A stretch of DNA of 64,000 nt from positions 558,001 to 622,000 of the forward strand of contig CANNAC010000002.1 in assembly GCA_947502495.1 (NCBI GenBank), written 5' to 3'. Shown piece after piece: positions 62,750-64,000 of the stretch. The stretch is from an uncultured Flavobacteriaceae bacterium (GTDB lineage: Bacteria; Bacteroidota; Bacteroidia; Flavobacteriales; Flavobacteriaceae). Each line of letters opens with the position of its first letter. The first letter of the stretch is position 1. Both the position numbers and the translations under genes were made by a program. The notes below the pieces were generated by a model, which made no database searches, was not told where the DNA came from, and was given only the letters and a program-made list of their open reading frames with translations.

Positions 62750-64000
62750 ATGAAAATTATTAAACCTTTTGTACTAGTAGGAAGCTTAGCGCTTGTTTTA
62801 ACTAGCTGTGGTGGTGGAGCAGAGATTTTATCTACACCTCTTGAAAACATTGATACTGTTGCTTTAAAAGAAGCAGACTTAACAGAAAACGAAAAAAATA
62901 ATTGGAGTCATTTAGATCTTGTAAAAGATACTATTCCAGGAATGAGTGTAGATAAAGCGTACGCTGAAATTATTAAAGGAAAATCTGGAAAAACAGTAAT
63001 TGTAGCTGTAATTGATTCTGGAATTGATATCAATCATGAAGATTTAAATGGTGTAATATGGACCAATAAAAAAGAAATCGCTGGAAACGGAATTGATGAT
63101 GATAAAAACGGGTATATCGATGATATTCATGGATGGAATTTTCTAGGTGATGGTTATGATGAGCAATTAGAAATGACTAGAATGGTAGCAAATGGAGATA
63201 CTAGTGTACCTCATTTTGCAGAAGCTAAAACTGGTTTAGAGGAAGGAATTGCTGGAATGGTTCCAACAAAAACGCGTTATGAGCAAATTTATGCGTCGTT
63301 AGTAGAAGCGGATACCGATTTTACTGCACATTTTAAAACTGCAGATTACACAAGTGATCAAGTTAAAAATTTAGAAACTACAGACGAAAAGTTAATTCAG
63401 CACAAAGGTGTTGCAGCACAAATGGTAGGTTTTGGTTTATCAAGCATACAAGTAGCTAAAAAAGAACTTAAAGGTGCTTTAGATGGCTTAGTAGGAAGAT
63501 TAAACACAAACTATAATGTAGACTTTAAAGGAAGAACAACTGGTGATAATCCAGATGATTTTAACGATAAGCCTGGTTATGGAAATGCAAATGTTTTACC
63601 TATTGCAGATGATGAAATTCACGGAACACACGTTACCGGAATTATAGCAGCAGTACGTGACAATGGTAAAGGAGCAAATGGAGTTGCTAATAATGTTAAA
63701 ATCATGAGTATTCGTGCCGTACCTAATGGAGATGAGTATGATAAAGATGTAGCAAAAGCAATTCGATATGCAGTAGATAATGGAGCACAAATTATTAATG
63801 GAAGTTTTGGTAAAAGCTTTTCTCCACATAGTGACTGGGTTAGATCTGCTATTAAATATGCAAGTGATAATAACGTAGTATTTGTACATGCAGCTGGTAA
63901 TTCTGGTGAAGATGTAGATACAGAACCTAATTTCCCAGATGATAACGTAAATTACGTAGAAGTTAGTAACACTTACATTCGCGTAGGTTCTCTAGCATCT
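62750..64000 (+). CDS. S8 subtilase lipoprotein, truncated by the window edge
   Basis: The first 417 codons are visible; the reading frame runs off the end. Lipobox Cys20 (LVLTSCGGG). Catalytic Asp89 in VIDSGID, His291 in HGTHVTGIIA, oxyanion Asn in HAAGNSGED; the catalytic Ser is outside the window. The Asp-His spacing (about 200 residues) is much greater than the 30-40 of classical subtilisins because of an inserted helical domain (LEMTRMVAN to GRTTGDNPDD), as seen in flavobacterial members. Surface or periplasmic peptidase. Confidence 0.9.
   Translation, partial: MKIIKPFVLVGSLALVLTSCGGGAEILSTPLENIDTVALKEADLTENEKNNWSHLDLVKDTIPGMSVDKAYAEIIKGKSGKTVIVAVIDSGIDINHEDLNGVIWTNKKEIAGNGIDDDKNGYIDDIHGWNFLGDGYDEQLEMTRMVANGDTSVPHFAEAKTGLEEGIAGMVPTKTRYEQIYASLVEADTDFTAHFKTADYTSDQVKNLETTDEKLIQHKGVAAQMVGFGLSSIQVAKKELKGALDGLVGRLNTNYNVDFKGRTTGDNPDDFNDKPGYGNANVLPIADDEIHGTHVTGIIAAVRDNGKGANGVANNVKIMSIRAVPNGDEYDKDVAKAIRYAVDNGAQIINGSFGKSFSPHSDWVRSAIKYASDNNVVFVHAAGNSGEDVDTEPNFPDDNVNYVEVSNTYIRVGSLAS

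Overview
The window reads as a slice of a chromosome from a member of the Bacteroidetes, most likely a marine Flavobacteriaceae. The supports are the AT-rich sequence, the recurring TAnnTTTG box upstream of many genes (the Bacteroidetes sigma-factor -7 element), near absence of Shine-Dalgarno sequences, two proteins ending in type IX secretion (T9SS) C-terminal sorting domains, many small lipoproteins, and family choices typical of flavobacteria (DUF4345, DUF3784, HopJ, GreA-like fold, reprolysin-type M12B peptidase with GEVED domain). I cannot name the genus. I see no rRNA, CRISPR array, phage or transposase gene. Coding density is high and no gene-free stretch exceeds 300 bases.

Layout. 1-9 kb: end of an AddB-like nuclease coupled to an alpha/beta hydrolase, a 7TM hybrid sensor kinase, a universal stress protein, a MATE exporter, two microproteins, a 2OG-Fe(II) oxygenase and queD. 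9-20 kb: lpxH, a DUF3784 protein, an orphan NrtS-like protein, an MFS exporter, recJ, an OsmC protein, a CMD-family protein, then a minus-strand run (acidic protein, rsmI, HopJ, uracil-DNA glycosylase) and tdk-alr, mscL. 20-32 kb: asd, a diheme-type lipoprotein and an FG-GAP/ASPIC T9SS cargo, prolyl oligopeptidase, an orphan ABC ATPase whose promoter has been split from its start codon by a 160-bp MITE-like element, and mtgA with neighbours. 32-43 kb: a secreted metalloprotease, the fatty-acid block yceD-rpmF-fabH-accB-accC, pdxA, riboflavin synthase, a minimal C-terminal-sorting-signal microprotein, one tRNA(CAT), methylmalonyl-CoA epimerase, rbfA and a LolC/E-like permease.

43-50 kb is the most interesting part. 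An orphan membrane gene is bracketed by two 76-77 bp direct repeats. It is followed by dusB and then by a plus-strand cluster: lipoprotein, Lgt-like prolipoprotein diacylglyceryl transferase homologue lacking the standard catalytic His motif, a three-cysteine-cluster radical SAM enzyme resembling the archaeal tetraether synthase (Tes/MJ0619, COG1964) group, and two 2-TM microproteins. I infer a membrane-lipid or lipid-anchor modification system; this is the best candidate for something undescribed.

50-64 kb: an M28 peptidase and TolB-like propeller lipoprotein sharing a palindromic divergent promoter region, a TonB-receptor-like barrel, lepA, and an ion-handling locus (cation/proton antiporter diverging from a UspA-SulP pair that overlaps by 4 nt). 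The window ends in an MBL-fold hydrolase and a truncated subtilase lipoprotein.

Repeats of note: three dispersed copies of a roughly 90-105 bp intergenic element (ends GCGTTAAGGATT and GGGTAACGCC), the MITE, the direct-repeat pair, and a three-unit 62-bp decay of a gene's 3' end.
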